DNA of 64,000 nucleotides, taken from Wuchereria bancrofti (lineage: Eukaryota > Nematoda > Chromadorea > Rhabditida > Onchocercidae). The stretch is from positions 19,667,060 to 19,731,059 of the forward strand of contig SSBO01000012.1 in the NCBI GenBank assembly GCA_005281725.1, in the 5' to 3' direction. Positions 37,817 to 51,100 of the stretch are shown piece after piece. Below the pieces are notes generated by a model that saw only the letters and a program-made list of their open reading frames with translations, did no database searches and was not told the DNA's origin. Within the stretch, counting starts at the first letter, position 1. Every line of letters begins with the position of its first letter. Made by a program: the position numbers and the translations under genes.

Positions 37817-39394
37817 ACTCTATCAGTATCAAGATATACTCTATCAGTATCAAGATATACTCTATCAGTATCGAGATACCATTCTACTATTACTATCAAC
37901 ATACATTCTATCACTATTAGGAAACATCGTATTGCTGCTATGACAAATGATAAGCATAATAAAGTGTAATCACTTTAAAAAAAAAAACTTTATAATTACC
38001 CCAATTAAATTGATTGATAATTGATATTTGCAGATAGATGGCTAGAATAAAAATTACTCCGTTTCTATCTGCACATACCAAACGTTATGTTTTTATGACT
38101 GGATTTTGCGTATTTTTCTTATTTTTGGTAAGATTCATTAATTCCAAATTTTTGCTAAAATTTTGCAATAAATAATTAATTATCCATAAATTTTTACCAT
38201 TAATTTGGAAACTTGAATTTATGCATCATTTTGAATTGTTGATACCTAATTTAAATGTTTCAACTTTTCAAAAAAAAAAAAAGCCAAAAAAACAAAAACT
38301 GACATGAAAAGAACTCATTTCATCGTATACTTATTTTAAATTTCAAATGAATAGTAGACAGAGGGAAATTTTAAAAGAAAACTTTTGCTATAAAACATTT
38401 CAATACTGATCAAATGGGATAATTATTTCATTTTAAACAACTTTACATAGAAAGAAAGATGGATTTTAATCAATGTTTTTTTTTTCTTTGAATAACCTTA
38501 AAGTTTCAGATCGAATTTCGAATAATTCTTCTTGCGATCTCATTTATTTTCAATTTGTTGAAATTTGATGATGAAGAACAAAGCGACACTGCAACATTTC
38601 AATGTACTCAAACATATCCAATAAAAACAAAAACCGAATTTAATGTATGAATTGGAATTTGCATTTGTCCGTATAATATGCTTATCAATGTTGAATTTTA
38701 GGAAATTGTTACAAATTACCAAAAACTAATCACTGTAAGTGCTTAGTTTGATAAATTTATTAGAATCTTCGGTCATAAACTGTCAGAAATTAATAATTAA
38801 CTTTTTTTTTTTTAAATAATTTAAATAATAAACTGCAATAACCAATTTAAACGTTTCTTTTGAATTGTTAGATTGTCTTCAATTTGTTTTTTAAATAATG
38901 TTTTTTAAAAATTTTCAAACATTATTCAAAAATAACGCTTCACTTTCCAAAGAAAAGAAAGAAAGAAATTGCATGATTGAAAAAAATCGTTTTACAAAGA
39001 TCTAATCCAATTTCTTGTTGCTTAATACAACATGTTGATCTTATTTTTTCAAATTCAACATTGAAATCTATCAGGCTGATAACGATGGTGTCAAAGAATG
39101 TTCAGTTTTCATTTTATTCATAATTTCATAATTCCGAATTTTTATAAAAAATAAAAAGAAGAGCAAAATAGAAATAAATTTACTATGTTGAATATTTATC
39201 AATTAATGAAACTGTAAAATTCAGTTCGGTTCAACTAATCATCAGCATAAATTAATTGAAAATCATGTTTAAATTGCTTAATTCACAGATGTTAATTCAC
39301 AATAAGCCTAAGAAACGAAATTTTTATTTTTTATTTCCTTATCTATTTGATAGTTATGATTAAGTTTGAATCTTATAATTTCAAATTTGTTACT
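37817..39394 (+). repeat. 1578-bp direct duplication, copy 2
   Basis: Second copy of the block at 36238-37815, holding exons 38038-38127, 38510-38644 and 38702-38734. It is contiguous with the rest of the mannosidase gene, so these exons are used in the model here. Confidence 0.95.
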
Positions 39395-42300
39395 TCTTTT
39401 ATTCTTTTAAGGTCAATCATTTTCAACCAATTTCAAATTTCAATTGCTTTTTTTCTAAATAGAATCAATGCTTAATCTTGACCTTTACTTTATTTTTAGG
39501 TTATTGTTATTTCATGTTAGCAATTGAAATTTTTTAGACTTTCGACGTGTTTCAACAAATTATTGGTCTTAGACAAAAATCAAAACAGTATTACACAGTG
39601 AGAAAGAAAAGTATTTTAGACGTAACGGAAGTATACGTTTTACCGTTTACACATGTTGATCCAGGTAAGTAAATTAGTTTGCTAATTAGAAGACTTTTAA
39701 AAAATGTTAATTGCAAGAAACCAGATGTAGCTCATCATCCTAGAAATTCATTAATTTACTAATTAAGAGTTTTTAAAATTTATTAATTACAAGAATGATT
39801 GTTTTCAGATGTATCTCATTGTCTTAAAACTTTTAGAACTTTTTTTTCCCAAAAACTCAGTAACATGAAAAATTTGAACTGATGTATCGCCAATCATTGT
39901 ATTTACCGGACAAATGTCATATTCTACACTTAGCCAGATTTAATAAGGATGGGAGTATGAGTAGAAATGAGTATGGAATATAAAATTGTTTAATTAAATT
40001 TCATAATTCTGAAAAAAAAATCGTTAAGATGCGTTTTGATTTACATCCAACAAACAGGGTAATAAGATAAGTTAGCATAATTCAAGTACGTATTTCACAC
40101 TTAGCGTAATTTATGATTATCACTGCTTAATTAATATCATTACTATGTTATATCCAAAATCATCATATATTGTATATGAGAATCATTGTCGTTTTATTTT
40201 TTTTTAAATTATTTTTTGTTCTGTAAAAAAAAAAACTGTATAAATAAAAATTTGTTATAAATTATTACAAAAATTTTTTCAAAAATGTTTTTATAAGCTA
40301 AAATTTTATTTTTCTTCTTAAGTTTTTTTTTTTAATTTTCCAAATTTAAAAAAGAGTTAAAAATCATCAAAGTTCAATGAGAAAAAAAAGAGAATCTAAT
40401 TTAAATGAATTTTAGGTTGGCTAAAAACATTCAACAATTATTTGAATGATACAAATGCTATATTAGATAATATGATTGTATTTATGCAAAATCATCCACG
40501 AATGCGTTTCATGTGGTGCGAAATTGTATTTTTGGAACGATGGTGGACAGTGCAAAATGAAAGTGTCAAAAGTTTAACACGAAAGTATTAAATAATTTTA
40601 TTTAAATTATTATATTTTTTTAAGAAAAAGTAGCAGAAAAATTTCAATTGTTATATCAATTGTCAAAATTTTTCCTACTGTATCAAATGAACGATTTACT
40701 TTTTTTTGGCTTTTCAAATTTATTTTTTACTCTGCATAAAAAAATAAGTTATTTTATCAAATATTTTGATTGAACAAAAAATAACAAAATGAAGGAACTT
40801 TATAATTTTCTAACTTTTCAAAAATTTTGGAAAATAATTTAATCATATTGTTTAGTGAAAACTAAATTTACATTGTCTAACTAGAACTTGGTTAACAAAG
40901 TGTGATTTAAAGATTTTAAGGCTAATTAAAAACAAACAGTTAGAAATTGTAAGCGGTTCATGGGTAATGACAGACGAAGCAACAACATATTTTCCATCGA
41001 TTGTGGATAATATTATCGAAGGACAACAATATGTAAATAATGAATTAAGTGTGAATTTTCAATCAATTTTCTTTTTTTGACTAAAAAAAATTTTTTTTAA
41101 TTTTTTTTTTTTACTTTTTGATCTGTAGTTTTAGTTTCATCGTAAAGTTGCTGAAGATATCGTTTTCTTCAAAAAAAAAAAAAAAAGTTGTTCAGTTCTT
41201 GTTTTCTGCATCATTTATTTTGTTTGCATTTATTCAAAATACGAAAAGATACTAATTAAGCAACAGTAATTAATTTAATTTTTCAGTTCTGAAAAAAATT
41301 GAATCAGATTTTTATATATATATTCTTGAAATCAGAAGGTTTAATTTTTTTAATGCCTTAGATGACTATTTTAAATGAAATGTATGTGCATTCATTTATA
41401 ATTTGTATTACGTATTTCTATTACAACATACTTGAGTTTATTTTTATTAAATATAAAAATTAAATTTTTTAGATGTACAGGCTGAAGTGATGTGGTCAAA
41501 TGATCCATTTGGTTATGGGCCATCAGTGCCATATTTATATACAAAAACAGGTGTCAAACGTGGTGTAATTAATAGGATTCATCATGGTCTAAAAGCATTT
41601 CTACGTTATCACGGTGCAATATCATTCCGCTGGCAACAATTTTTTGGTAATTTTTTCACTAGCTTTTTTTTGTAGTTTCATTTCAAAATTCACCAATTAT
41701 CACTTTTAAAATGTAAAATTTATGTTATTTACTCATTTTATTTCATTTCTCCTCCATCATAAACCATTTTTTTTTTTTTTGCTATTACTTAAGTTAATTT
41801 TTATGTAATGAATATGAATCGAAATATTTTATCTGTAGGAGAAATACTTTTGACCATTAATCTATATGCTGCTGGTGTTAAAAATTTATTTTATAAAGCA
41901 GAATTAATCAATTAATTATTACGGACAAGCAAAATTTTGGAAAAAAATTGGATACAAAATAAAATTTTCATAATGAATTTAAATAAGTATTTAATATAAT
42001 GATTGCTTAATATATTTTATGATGGTTGAGTTAATTTTCAGATGTAAATGATAAAAACGAAATGTATATGCATGTATTACCATACGGCCATTATGATATA
42101 CTAAATAGTTGCGGACCGGATCCGGATGTATGTTGCCAATATGATTTTAAACGGATAAATCATTTCACATGTTCAAATGCTGCGCCTGCACCAATTACAA
42201 ATTCAAATATTCGCAAAAGGTAAGTGAAAAGAATATTTAAACTTTAAATTTCATTCAATCAAATCTTCAAAAATATTTGCCTAAGCAATATCCACATAGA

Positions 42301-45300
42301 AAGTATAAATTAGCATATCAGAAAGATTAATGATAGTGTTAATCATTTGAATACGACTGCTAGCAAATCTAAACTTAAAACTAAATGAATAATTTATTTA
42401 GCTAATATTTTTGCGAAGAAAAAAGTCAACAACAGATTTTTTGAAAAAGTTTTTAAAAATTTTTTTTGGGAAAAATATAATACCTAAAATGAATTTGCAA
42501 TTTGAATTACAGCTATAATAATTTGCTATTTGTAGAGCATTAAAACTGGAAAAAGCATTTCTAAAAATGTCACTTCAACAAGGAAGCAACATTTTATTAT
42601 CAGTTTGGGGTGATGATTTTCGATACGGTGAATTAGAGGAATGGTATCAACAATATGATAATTTGATATTGCTATTTGATTACATCAATAAAAATTCAAA
42701 ACGTACAAAAATTAGGTTAAAAATTTATGTCGCCCTTGATTATTTTTAATCTTTGAAATTATTTTTCGTTTAAATCCAAATATTATAATATACAAATGAA
42801 CCTATATAAGAAACTACCTGAAAAAAAAGGTCAAAGAATTAAGTGATACTCTTTTTTTACATTTTCTAAAATTTCTACGAAGTTTTCACTTTTTCAATCA
42901 TTTTCATATATGAAAAATTTTCAAAAATATTTATCAATTTTGATTAATTTCTTTTGCTAATTTATCAATAATTCCTTTCTTTGTGTGTCGAAGACTTAAA
43001 AAATAGACATTTTTGTTTTCTTTTTTTCAATTTTGTTTTCAGTTTTTCAATATTTTTTTAATTTTTTCAAATTGAAAATATAGATTTGGTACATTAACGG
43101 AATACTTCGATGCATTAGAACGAAACAATAAGATTAAAAATATCACTCCAGCAACTTTATCGGGCGATTTCTTCCCTTATCAATGTTCCGCTGGTGATTA
43201 TTGGACTGGTTATTATACCACACGGCCATTTTATAAAAGACAAGAACGAGAGTTGCATGTAAATTTTTTGGATTAAGTTTCATTTAAAAGTAACAATTTG
43301 TTTCTCGGCTATGCATAATTTTAGCTCGAAATGTGAATAAAAATTTTAAAATATTCTGCAAAATTAAAATTAAAATCTTGGAATAGTTTTGCAATTTCAA
43401 ATTATACTTTTCCAATCTAATCACTAAAATTATTAAGTTCAAAAATTTCTCAATTCAATTTAAAATATCTTTTATTAATATATTGTGATTTTTATTTCGC
43501 TTCTCGGGTTCAGCATAAAATTAACCTTAAAGTTGTTTTCTTTCTCCTACAATTTGAAACTGTAATTCTTGTCTTCTCAAAAAATTGAGAAATTCAAAAA
43601 AAAAAAAAATTAGGAACTATGCAAAGGTTTCCAGTCATTTATAAGAGCCTCCGATTTGCTAAGTGCCAGTGCATTAATACGTTTGTCAACTAAAGTTCGC
43701 CAAATTATTCAACAGCAGCTTACGATAGCTCGGCGAAATTTGGCGCTCTTTCAGCATCACGATGCTATTACAGGTTAATGATAAATTCCATAATTTTTAT
43801 TTTTCTCTTTCTCATTTTCTGAACTTATAGTATTATTTATATCCTGAATAGAAGACATACTTCAGCTTATATTTAATTTACAGTTTTATTTCCCATTACA
43901 AAATTTTAAGCAAGGAATATTTGGTGTAATTGAAGGATTTTACGAAAACGAATTTTTTTCCTTTCTGTTGGTTTCAATAATTTTTGCAAATTCGATTAAA
44001 TTACAAAAATTCCTTTGCAGGAACAAGCAAAAATCACGTAATGAAGGATTATTCAAAACGCATGTTTGCTTCGATAAAAATTGCCGAAAATATGCTTCGT
44101 ATTTCATTAAATGCATTATTACGCTCAAATAATTTTGAAATAGTAATTTTTGATAATTTAAAATAAATTTTTATTCATTTAAGAAGCAAAATCGGAAGAT
44201 GTCTTTTCTTTTTCTCATTAATAAAAGATGAAACTTTATAAATTTTACTTGATATGTAATAGTCCTCAAAGTTTTTGTCATTAATTTTAGACATTTTCAA
44301 GTATTATTTATTTTTTCTTCTCTATGGCTTATTAATTAAGATATTATTTAAAACTGCCAAGCTCAAGTTTAAGATTGTGTTATAAGATACGGCAAGTTGA
44401 ATTTTTGGAATAATTTTCAGGACAATATTCCATTAGTGTACAATGAAAGCAGTAGCAAAAAGATGGTCACTGTGGGACAGCCAAGGTGCATTATACTTTA
44501 AAATTTCTCTTAAATAATTAAAAGTTTAATATCTGCAGCACACTGATGAATTTAAATCTAAATTCAAAAGTTTTGGATTTGAACAAATTTTTATATAATT
44601 TTTTACATTTTATATCGCTTACAAATTTCTAAAACTTTGTTCCTANNNNNNNNNNNNNTTTAAAATTTCTCTTAAATAATTAAAAGTTTAATATCTGCAG
44701 CACACTGATGAATTTAAATCTAAATTCAAAAGTTTTGGATTTGAACAAATTTTTATATAATTTTTTACATTTTATATCGCTTACAAATTTCTAAAACTTT
44801 GTTCCTATTGTCTGATTAAAAACCTTAGGAAAAATTAACCCAGTATTTGTTAAAAATTTATACTTTTGCTCTATATATATACTAATTACAGATAAAAAGT
44901 TTTTGGTACAGTAATTTTTGATACAGTAAAAACTTTGATAACAGTAATCTTCAGATGTGGTACTGTATTACATATTGTATGTAAGATACAGTAGTCACCG
45001 TGAAATTAGAAAACAAATTTTGTCATTCTTTTTCATCAAATATATGCAACATAAATGGTCGATTAATAGGACAATACTTATATACAACGATCAACCACAT
45101 GGAAGAATGGAAATGATCGAATTGCAAATATCAGATCCGGACGTAATTGTAACTGGAATAGATGGACCTATTCAGGCTCAAATAGAACCATACTTTGATA
45201 CAATTAGTGGTAAATTTACAAAAAGTTACCTGGTAAATTAAAATTTACTTGTTTGAACGTCAAATTAATTAATTTTATAAACAAATATTTAAAAGCCAAA

Positions 45301-48300
45301 ATTCATTTTAGTAACGTATAATAAGCAAGCAAATTGGCTGATAATCGAATTTCAAAATTTGTAACAAATGATAAGACCCAATTATATTGATTTTTTTTTG
45401 TTGAAATTATTAATTGGGAAGATACCAATAATTTTCAGCTGGTTTTCTTTACATTTCTCAAAGCTTTATCATTTATTCATTTCACAATTCAAAAGAATCA
45501 TGCCGCAACAACTGAAATTGCTCAAATTTTAACACCATTAAAATCGTTAAGAATGGCAAAGTATATTTCAAGGTGTAGTTTTATTATGTTTTTTAATGTC
45601 TGAAAAAAAAAATAACAATCAGTGTGTATGATGAAGAAGTATTTTCTGGAATTATCCGCGGTGTTTTACTAATTTCTGGTAGACATCAAAACTACTATTC
45701 ATGTTTCTATATTCTTTCAGTATTTCGAGATAATAACACACCTATGAAACAAAAATATTACTGGTCATTAGGCTGAGAGTACTTACCTTTCTTTGTTTAT
45801 CGAGTCCTTTATTTGTTATTCTTCGGTTGTTGCATATATTTTTTCAAATAATCAATTCAACACAGAAAGAAACAGAGTCTGCAATTAGTTTGATGTTAAC
45901 ATTGTTAAATATATTATCTTCAGATATCAACAATAATTGATTTAATGAGTTTTTTTTTTTTTTGAAATATTGGTTAAAAAGTTAAAACTATAATTTTAAC
46001 TTTTTCGAAGCAAATGACAGCTGGAAAAATGTATTCTTTTTATTTCAGCAATTTTCACGTTAAAACAATAAGCAAAAATGAATTTTTTCTTCAAACACAG
46101 CGAATCTTAGTGGAATTAAACCCTAAAAATGGGTTATTAGAGGTATTTTACAAAATTCTTTCAATTTTTTCTTTTCCTCGAATTGCTACCATTTGAACCT
46201 GAGACATCATTAATTTTTTAAATGGTATAAACAGAATTTTCCTTGAGTTCTTAAAAATACCTCAAAGAATTAATAAAAATTTTAGAAAATTAGAATATTT
46301 TATAAAAATTTTGTATATTGTCATCTTCAAATTAATAAAATGGAAAAATGCTTAGCTATTAATCATTAATTTATCCATTCAAATAAATCCTATCAAACAA
46401 ATAAAACACTAATTTTTGTGCTCAGTGCGTCTATAATTCTTACTGTTCATCGCAACTAGCTGCGTTTTTTATCGATCTACGAGTCAAGTAATTTCACCGT
46501 TGAGTTAAAAATTAGAAATAATTTGAAGAAGGAAAAAAATAATAATAATTTTTTATGAAGCTTTCGCCTTATCTTCATTATCGTCGACGGTTAAGTAATA
46601 CTTGGGTAAAACATAGACAACAGCGACGCAGATTATCATTACTATTATTTACTATTAGTAGCTTATATGCAATTTAAACATATTACTAATAAAATAATAT
46701 AAATCAATTGTTATTGTGCTGTTTTTGAAGATCATTCCGCAGGTCCCCTGCGGAAACCTTGTTACGACTTTTGCTGAGTTCAAACCACTGCAATTAAAGC
46801 AGTTTCCACTAAAGAATCTCTATCCTTGAAAGGTATCGAAACAGTATTCTCCGCTTTTCTCGAAAAGGCTCAGTCCCGGGCAGCGACGGACGGTGTGTAC
46901 AAAGGGCAGGGACGTAATCAACGTGAGTTGATAACTCACACATACTAGGAATTCGTCATTCAAGGGAAATAATTGCAATCCCGATCACGGAGGATTTTTA
47001 AGGGGTTACCAATGCCCTGTAGTAATTCTTACAGCACCACGAAACCAATAACAAGCAAATACCGTGAGGGAAAGTTGCAAAGGACTTTGAAGATAATAAG
47101 ACGCGAAACTGCTGAAATGGAAAAATCAGTATTCAACCGATCAATTTAGCAATCCTAATTGATTTATTAGTCATTAATTTTAATCAGTAAATAGAAAAAT
47201 GTTTAAAATATCGAATACTAAATTAGTAAATAATGATTGGTGTATTTACCGATTATATGCATCAAGAGTTGCACTTTTAGCACATTCATACAGTTTTTTT
47301 TCTTTTTTTTGGACCAATTATTTCAATTGATAATTGGAAGTCTAAATATATTGAAATATGTCTTGATGAAGTCTTTTGGAAGAGATTTGTAATTTTTCAA
47401 AATTTTAGCAAAAAAGATTAAAATTAATTGCTAATTACAAAAAAATCTAGGCGATATATACGAATGTTGGAACAAATGGTACAAAACGATTACGGTGTAA
47501 ACAAGAATTCAGTTATTACAAGAGTATCTTTAGCGGGGCATACATAATGGCACTTCAAGATGCAGAAGTTACAGTAAGTGAACAGTTATTTACAGTATTT
47601 CATAATGTAAGATAAAAAATAATTAACTTATAATATGAATTTATTACAACATTTTAAAAGTTTTAATTTGAAGATTTATTTATCGTTTTTAGATAAATGT
47701 GAAACTGTTCAATTGTCAGAAGGGATTTAAATAAAGTTTGTATAGTAATCATCTATAAAGAGTTAGATTGATAAGTTTATCAATAAAAAAATTTCGTCCA
47801 ATTCTTAAAAAACATATAATTTACTTGTTTTTTTTTTAAATTAAAGTGCTTTTAATAATAGTTTGATTAATAAGAGGAAAATTACAGAAACTGAAAATGA
47901 CTGAAGCAGAAACTTTCATTGTTTCGGGACCATTGCGTCAAATTGCTTACACATTATCAAGATTCATAAAGCAACGTCTCTCAGTTAATAATATTTCAGG
48001 TATTTCATTTTCATATTTTTTTCTTTGTAAAAAAGAAAACTATGTTAGGTTTTTAATAAATTTTTAATTATTCATTAGAAATTCCTGACATTTTATCAAT
48101 CAGTTGAAAAAATTTTTCTATAAACTAATACGAATAATTTTTTAATTTATTTTTTAAAATTTCTAAATGGTTTGTTTTAAGGAGCAGAAGGAAGCCGCTT
48201 ACATATGCAACTTCGTATTGATATACGAGAAATGTCAGGTGTTGAGTTAGTCACAAAATTTGCAACTGATATGATAGCAGATGATGTTGAATACTATACT

Positions 48301-50742
48301 GATAGCAATGGTTTACAAGTAAACTTTTATTATGCAAGTAATTTACTAATTTAATTGGTGAAAAAGTTCAAACGATAATTTAAAATATTTAATCATTATA
48401 ATCATTAAAAAATAACAAAATTTATTGCGCTATTATCTTCAGTTGCATTAACCGAATACAACTTTGGTCGATTCATTTTTTCAATATGTCTGCTCTCATT
48501 TTATCACGATTTTATATTTCAATGCTAAAATGATTACAATGTATGAAATATTATGGTCCAGTTACTTATATATTTAGTTCTGTACCTGTATTATATTAAA
48601 CAAGCAATTAGCAGTGTTGGAAAAATTAAACTTTCAAATACTCATTTACTTATTACCATAATTATGATAATTATAAGTGGTTTAAAGAAAAAAAATTGGG
48701 TTATTTTTCTACTTAAATTGAAAAAACTTTAGAATAATGTGAGTTTGCATGATTATTTATATATGTATATAATATAGTTTATACCAAAAGAAAATTCACT
48801 AATTTTAAAGGCTAACATCCAATAATAAAATAGAGCAAATTTTTTTAAACAAACGAAATTCCAATTTCGAATTCCAGTTTTAGTTATTTAGGTGAATATC
48901 AATAAGAAATTCAAGTTTTAGTTAATTAAACGAGCTGAATATGATGCATCAAGTCGACCAGAAATGAATTATTATCCAATGCCAACAGCATTGATACTGC
49001 AAGATTGGTCAAAACGACTTTCAATTCTTAGCAATGTCCCACATGGTGTTAGAACATTTAACAAAATAAATCTCGAAATTATGCTTGGTAAGCAATAAAA
49101 TTATTCTAAGAATTAGCAAGCATTGAAATGCATAGAAATTAAATAATTTTAATGCTCTTATGTAATCGTAAAATTATTGACTATAAAACTGATATAATAC
49201 GATTCATTTCCGTTTTCCATTTTTATAGATCGTCGTTTAAGTACTGATGATGGAAAAGGCCTCGGATTTAATGATGATGGTTTACCGGTAGATAATTTAC
49301 CAGTTAATATGGCATTTACATTTGTTATAGAACAGATGACAGCTGCTGATAATAAAGTAACCATTACGCATTTTCAATTTTTAAAAAGTGCTAAATTTTG
49401 ATTTCTTTAATAAATTAGTTTTGAAAATTTTTGAAATTATAAAATAATAATTATTATTTCATAAAATTTATAGCATATTTTCTTGATCTTTCTTCAAAAT
49501 AAAGCAGTTTTTTGAGGAAAATTATTTCCCTTTTTTAATAGCAACAACGACAACAACGACGATTTGCATATAATACGCTTAATGCTCATTTAGCTCTTCA
49601 ATCACTTATTTATCAACCGAATATTTTTATCATTTCTGGTATGTGTTCATTCTAGTTGCTTCAATCAATTATTATTAATTATTATCAATTATTGTTAATA
49701 TAATCATATCACTTATGATGATATTATTTTAACAATGACCATGATTTATTTTAAGCTGAACTTGGCTAATAAATACAGAAATGTTTTTCCAATTAAAAAA
49801 AAACAAAATAATGGGTAGTAATTTTTCAATTTTATTATTTCAAATTTTTTTCAAAATAATATTTTGTCAAAGAAATAACTTATTAGTTAAAGAAAAGAAA
49901 ATAAGCAAAATTTTTTTAGGAATTCTTGAAAATTCACCACTTTATCATCTTCAATCGTTTCCATGTGACGTGCAATTACTAACCATTCGTCCGTTAACAT
50001 ATGATATAAATCGACGATTGATAATACTGCATAGAGCGGGTATTGACTGTACTAGTTTAAACTCTTCAATATGTCATGGAAATGAACTTGATGTAAGCTT
50101 TATATTTAATTTGAATATCTTTAACACATAACTCATATTGTAGCTATTCAGGATTATCATATCACTAAATCGATTGTAAATGCTCGAATGAATGATTTCA
50201 ATGAAATATTTAAAGATAATAAATGTCTGTTTAATTGATTTTTTTAGGATTTTCTTTTTGAAAATTTGAAATTTTTACGGTATGCAAAGATTTTTTTAAT
50301 TTAATTGAAAATTTTTTTACATGTTTTGCCAAAATTTTATACAGCATGATTGTCATAATCAAGGATAAATGCTTACTATCAAAGTTTTCATATATTTAAA
50401 ATTTTCTTAGTAATGTTTACATAAAAAATACTAAGCTCGGACAATTCTTATTTACAAAAGCCATATGAAAGTGCTTCACACTGTAATATTGTAGTTTCTA
50501 TCGTAATTTTCATACTGTATTATCATAATATCATAATTTGTTAATTATATCTAATAATGGACTACTGTATAAGTGAATTTTAGTCAGCGCTGAAAAAATT
50601 AATGCAATCTCTTGGTGTGACAACAGTGCAGAAAGCATTATTGAATGGTATCAAGCAAATAAGCGAAGAAATGCCATATCAAATGATGACATTTACTTTG
50701 GAACCAACTGATTTTGCTGCTTATCTCATACGCTTCAATTAA
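38038..50742 (+). CDS. Golgi alpha-mannosidase II-type glycosidase (GH38)
   Basis: Class II alpha-mannosidase of Golgi N-glycan maturation, MAN2A / nematode aman type. Exons: 38038-38127, 38510-38644, 38702-38734, 39538-39664, 40416-40584, 40921-41048, 41473-41646, 42042-42219, 42536-42715, 43084-43258, 43614-43773, 44021-44142, 44421-44485, 45070-45232, 45439-45560, 46049-46142, 47451-47573, 47888-47999, 48182-48318, 48922-49087, 49229-49356, 49542-49638, 49920-50092, 50584-50742. Phases agree, giving 1069 residues (human about 1144). An N-terminal hydrophobic stretch (about 17-49) fits a type II Golgi anchor. Zinc and catalytic residues are kept: THVDPGW (His125, Asp127), SNDPFGYG (Asp238 nucleophile) and FQHHDAITGT (His512). 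CGPDPDVCCQYDFKR, DYWTGYYTTRPF and DRRLSTDDGKGLG also match the family. The usual HSHNDPGW is altered to FTHVDPGW. Exons 1-3 are the least conserved and are also present at 36459-37155. Confidence 0.93.
44497..44645 (+). repeat. 149-bp duplication, copy 1, left of an N gap
   Basis: This intronic stretch ends exactly at the N run and recurs at 44659-44807 immediately after it. As at 37816, this looks like unmerged contig ends. Confidence 0.95.
44646..44658. other. Assembly gap, 13 N
   Basis: Lies in the mannosidase intron between exons 44421-44485 and 45070-45232. It does not interrupt coding sequence. Confidence 1.
44659..44807 (+). repeat. 149-bp duplication, copy 2, right of the N gap
   Basis: Same sequence as 44497-44645 by direct reading. 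Confidence 0.95.
46730..46990 (-). pseudogene. 18S rRNA 3'-end fragment (degenerate, reverse orientation)
   Basis: On the plus strand this begins GATCATTCCGCAGG and continues CGGAAACCTTGTTACGACTT, the complement of the universal 3' end of small-subunit rRNA. Further matches are ACGGACGGTGTGTACAAAGG, GCAGGGACGTAATCAACG and AATAATTGCAATCCC. Changes and small deletions in normally invariant positions (CCCCTGCGG where TTCACCTACGG is expected) mark it as a pseudogene. It lies in the mannosidase intron 46143-47450. The inner boundary is approximate; similarity may run to about 47010. Confidence 0.85.
47036..47124 (+). pseudogene. 28S rRNA fragment (degenerate, forward orientation)
   Basis: ACAAGCAAATACCGTGAGGG, then AAAGTTGCAAAGGACTTTGAAG, matches the conserved block near the 5' end of large-subunit rRNA before domain D2, and AAACTGCTGAAATGGAAA follows as in nematode 28S. 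It is next to, but opposite in orientation to, the 18S fragment. The two are therefore not a contiguous piece of an rDNA unit. Confidence 0.8.
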
Positions 50743-51100
50743 TTTCATTAATTATCTTAGCGAAGAAATAACTTGAATTATTACAAAAGAAGATTCGCTT
50801 ACATTTTATTCACATTTTCATTCACATAAATTTAAATCAAATTTTTCACTAAAAAAAATGGAAAAATTCCAATTTAAAAGCTTTGTCATGCCAGAGAATT
50901 TGAACACTCTTCTCCATTATTAACTCATTAAAAATTTTGAATGGTAATTTTTTTGCTTCAGTCATATTTGCAACTTTGTTTCTATCATTTTTTAGGAAAT
51001 GGTTTTCTTTATGAGAAATTTAATTTATTCCATTAACGGTTTGGAAGATTATAAAATTTTAAGCCACCATATAACATCACATTAAACAATAAATATTTTT
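50743..51100 (+). other. Probable 3' untranslated region of the mannosidase gene
   Basis: Follows the TAA at 50740-50742. An AATAAA hexamer at 51088-51093 is a candidate polyadenylation signal, but such hexamers are frequent in DNA this AT-rich. Confidence 0.35.

Noticed and set aside
37729..37969. Open frames crossing the N at 37816
   Set aside because: They span an assembly gap and translate the minisatellite on both strands.
41128..41186. Extra mannosidase exon after a TTTTAG acceptor (FHRKVAED frame)
   Set aside because: Phases do not fit. Extending exon 40921-41048 to the GTGTGA donor gives an exact-length alignment to the family without it.
46730..47124. Functional rRNA gene or rDNA unit
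   Set aside because: Only short, mutated and oppositely oriented fragments of 18S and 28S are present.
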